DNA of 64,000 bases, taken from Hippopus hippopus. Taxonomy: Eukaryota > Mollusca > Bivalvia > Cardiida > Cardiidae. A program made the translations under genes and the position numbers. Shown here piece by piece: positions 1 through 64,000 of this stretch. The stretch lies in assembly GCA_946811185.2 (NCBI GenBank), contig OX328098.1, positions 23,693,084 to 23,757,083 of the forward strand, in the 5' to 3' direction. Below the pieces are notes generated by a model. The model searched no databases and was not told the DNA's origin. It worked only from the letters and a program-made list of their open reading frames with translations. The number at the start of each line of letters is the position of its first letter. Positions within the stretch are counted from its first letter, which is position 1.

Positions 1-130
1 ATTGTTCCCTTTTTCAACAATGTTTTCTACCTTTCCACAACTGAATTTCAATTTTTAAGTCACAAATTTTATCGTCTGCAAATGCTTTCAATTTGAACTT
101 GTCTAAAAGTTTGTCATTTGGGATAGGGCT
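1..130 (+). repeat. F1 element, right half
   Basis: Begins inside the hairpin and ends CTAAAAGTTTGTCATTTGGG. It runs almost to the acceptor of the PSI exon. Confidence 0.7.
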
Positions 131-153
131 GTATCAGTTATTTTCAATTTCAG

Positions 154-63616
<63,463 letters not shown>

Positions 63617-63685
63617 GAAATCCACCATGAATGGCTTCCATCTTTATATCACACAATTTATGACAGTGCCAAAATACTGAATTTG

Positions 63686-63932
63686 AGCAATGCTCTGTGA
63701 AAGGGGCTTAATGCAACTGCGCAAAGTATCCACCTAGGTCAGCCTGCGCAGGCTGACCTGGGCCAAAACTTTTCGGTATTAGTCAATTTTCTGTATGTCT
63801 AAGGACCACTCTTCCTCTAGGTTCAGTCATTCATAAGACAAAGCGGATTTCATGTATCCCTAATTATGTGATGACTTGCTTGGTATATAATGGATCACGG
63901 AGATGCATTAAGCCAGAGCAGGGCTCGTTTCT
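63686..63932. repeat. F3 element in the PLXDC-like 3' UTR
   Basis: GAGCAATGCTCTGTGAAAGG to ATTAAGCCAGAGCAGGGCTC; hairpin GTCAGCCTGCGCAGGCTGAC. Confidence 0.85.
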
Positions 63933-64000
63933 TTTTTATGTATGTAAATAGATTAAATGTGCCTAGAGTAGAATGCATATAGACAGTTCATGCCTCGCCA

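Overview
The window looks like nuclear DNA of a bivalve mollusc. The evidence is spliced genes with AT-rich introns, very dense short palindromic transposons, tRNA-derived SINEs and tandem-core repeats bounded by GCTCACCTGAGC-type ends. The clade call is an inference; I could not run a search.

Two protein-coding genes can be reconstructed exon by exon. (1) On the + strand, exons at 154-299, 4072-4510, 58301-58481, 60838-61574, 62159-62369 and 63595-63616 join in frame. They encode the C-terminal 577 residues of a type I membrane protein: an eight-cysteine PSI domain, a Ser/Thr stalk, a fibronectin III domain, one transmembrane helix and a long cytoplasmic tail. The PSI domain resembles that of the plexin-domain-containing (PLXDC/TEM7) family. 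The 5' exons lie to the left of the window. (2) On the - strand, 13 coding exons between 28970 and 11986 join into a complete 513-residue SMU1, the LisH-CTLH-WD40 splicing factor. SMU1 lies antisense inside the ~53.8 kb intron (4511-58300) of gene 1. The same intron has two 33-nt exon-like blocks (6445-6477, 33098-33130), both phase 1 at each end and so compatible with the flanking exons. Each also has an open read-through tail, suggesting stalk variants or alternative C-termini.

Most of the remaining sequence is repeats. F1 is a ~225-bp TTAA-flanked element (ends CCCTTTACCACACAA...) with a ~65-bp central hairpin and over 50 copies. F2 is a ~210-bp TTAA-flanked element with a CAGACTGCACG/CGTGCAGTCTG hairpin. 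F3 is a ~260-bp element with ends GAGCCATGCTCTG. F4 is a ~285-bp element with two hairpins. F5 is a ~190-bp palindromic element with ends GGTCCGTATTCACGAACC. There are also tRNA-derived SINEs, two tandem-core Helitron-like elements, a decayed 1.45-kb Tc1/mariner element and a 2.1-kb non-autonomous pogo/Tigger-like element. Nested insertions at 6153-6382, 44649-44872 and 47345-47557 show directly that F1 and F2 target and duplicate TTAA.

Layout: 1-4.5 kb, PLXDC-like exons and a tandem-core element; 4.5-11 kb, repeat-filled intron with the first microexon; 11-29 kb, SMU1 with F1 copies in most introns; 29-30.8 kb, mostly low-repeat DNA upstream of SMU1; 30.8-58 kb, intron full of nested transposons, with the second microexon at 33.1 kb; 58.3-63.6 kb, membrane and cytoplasmic exons. 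No rRNA, functional tRNA or CRISPR was seen.
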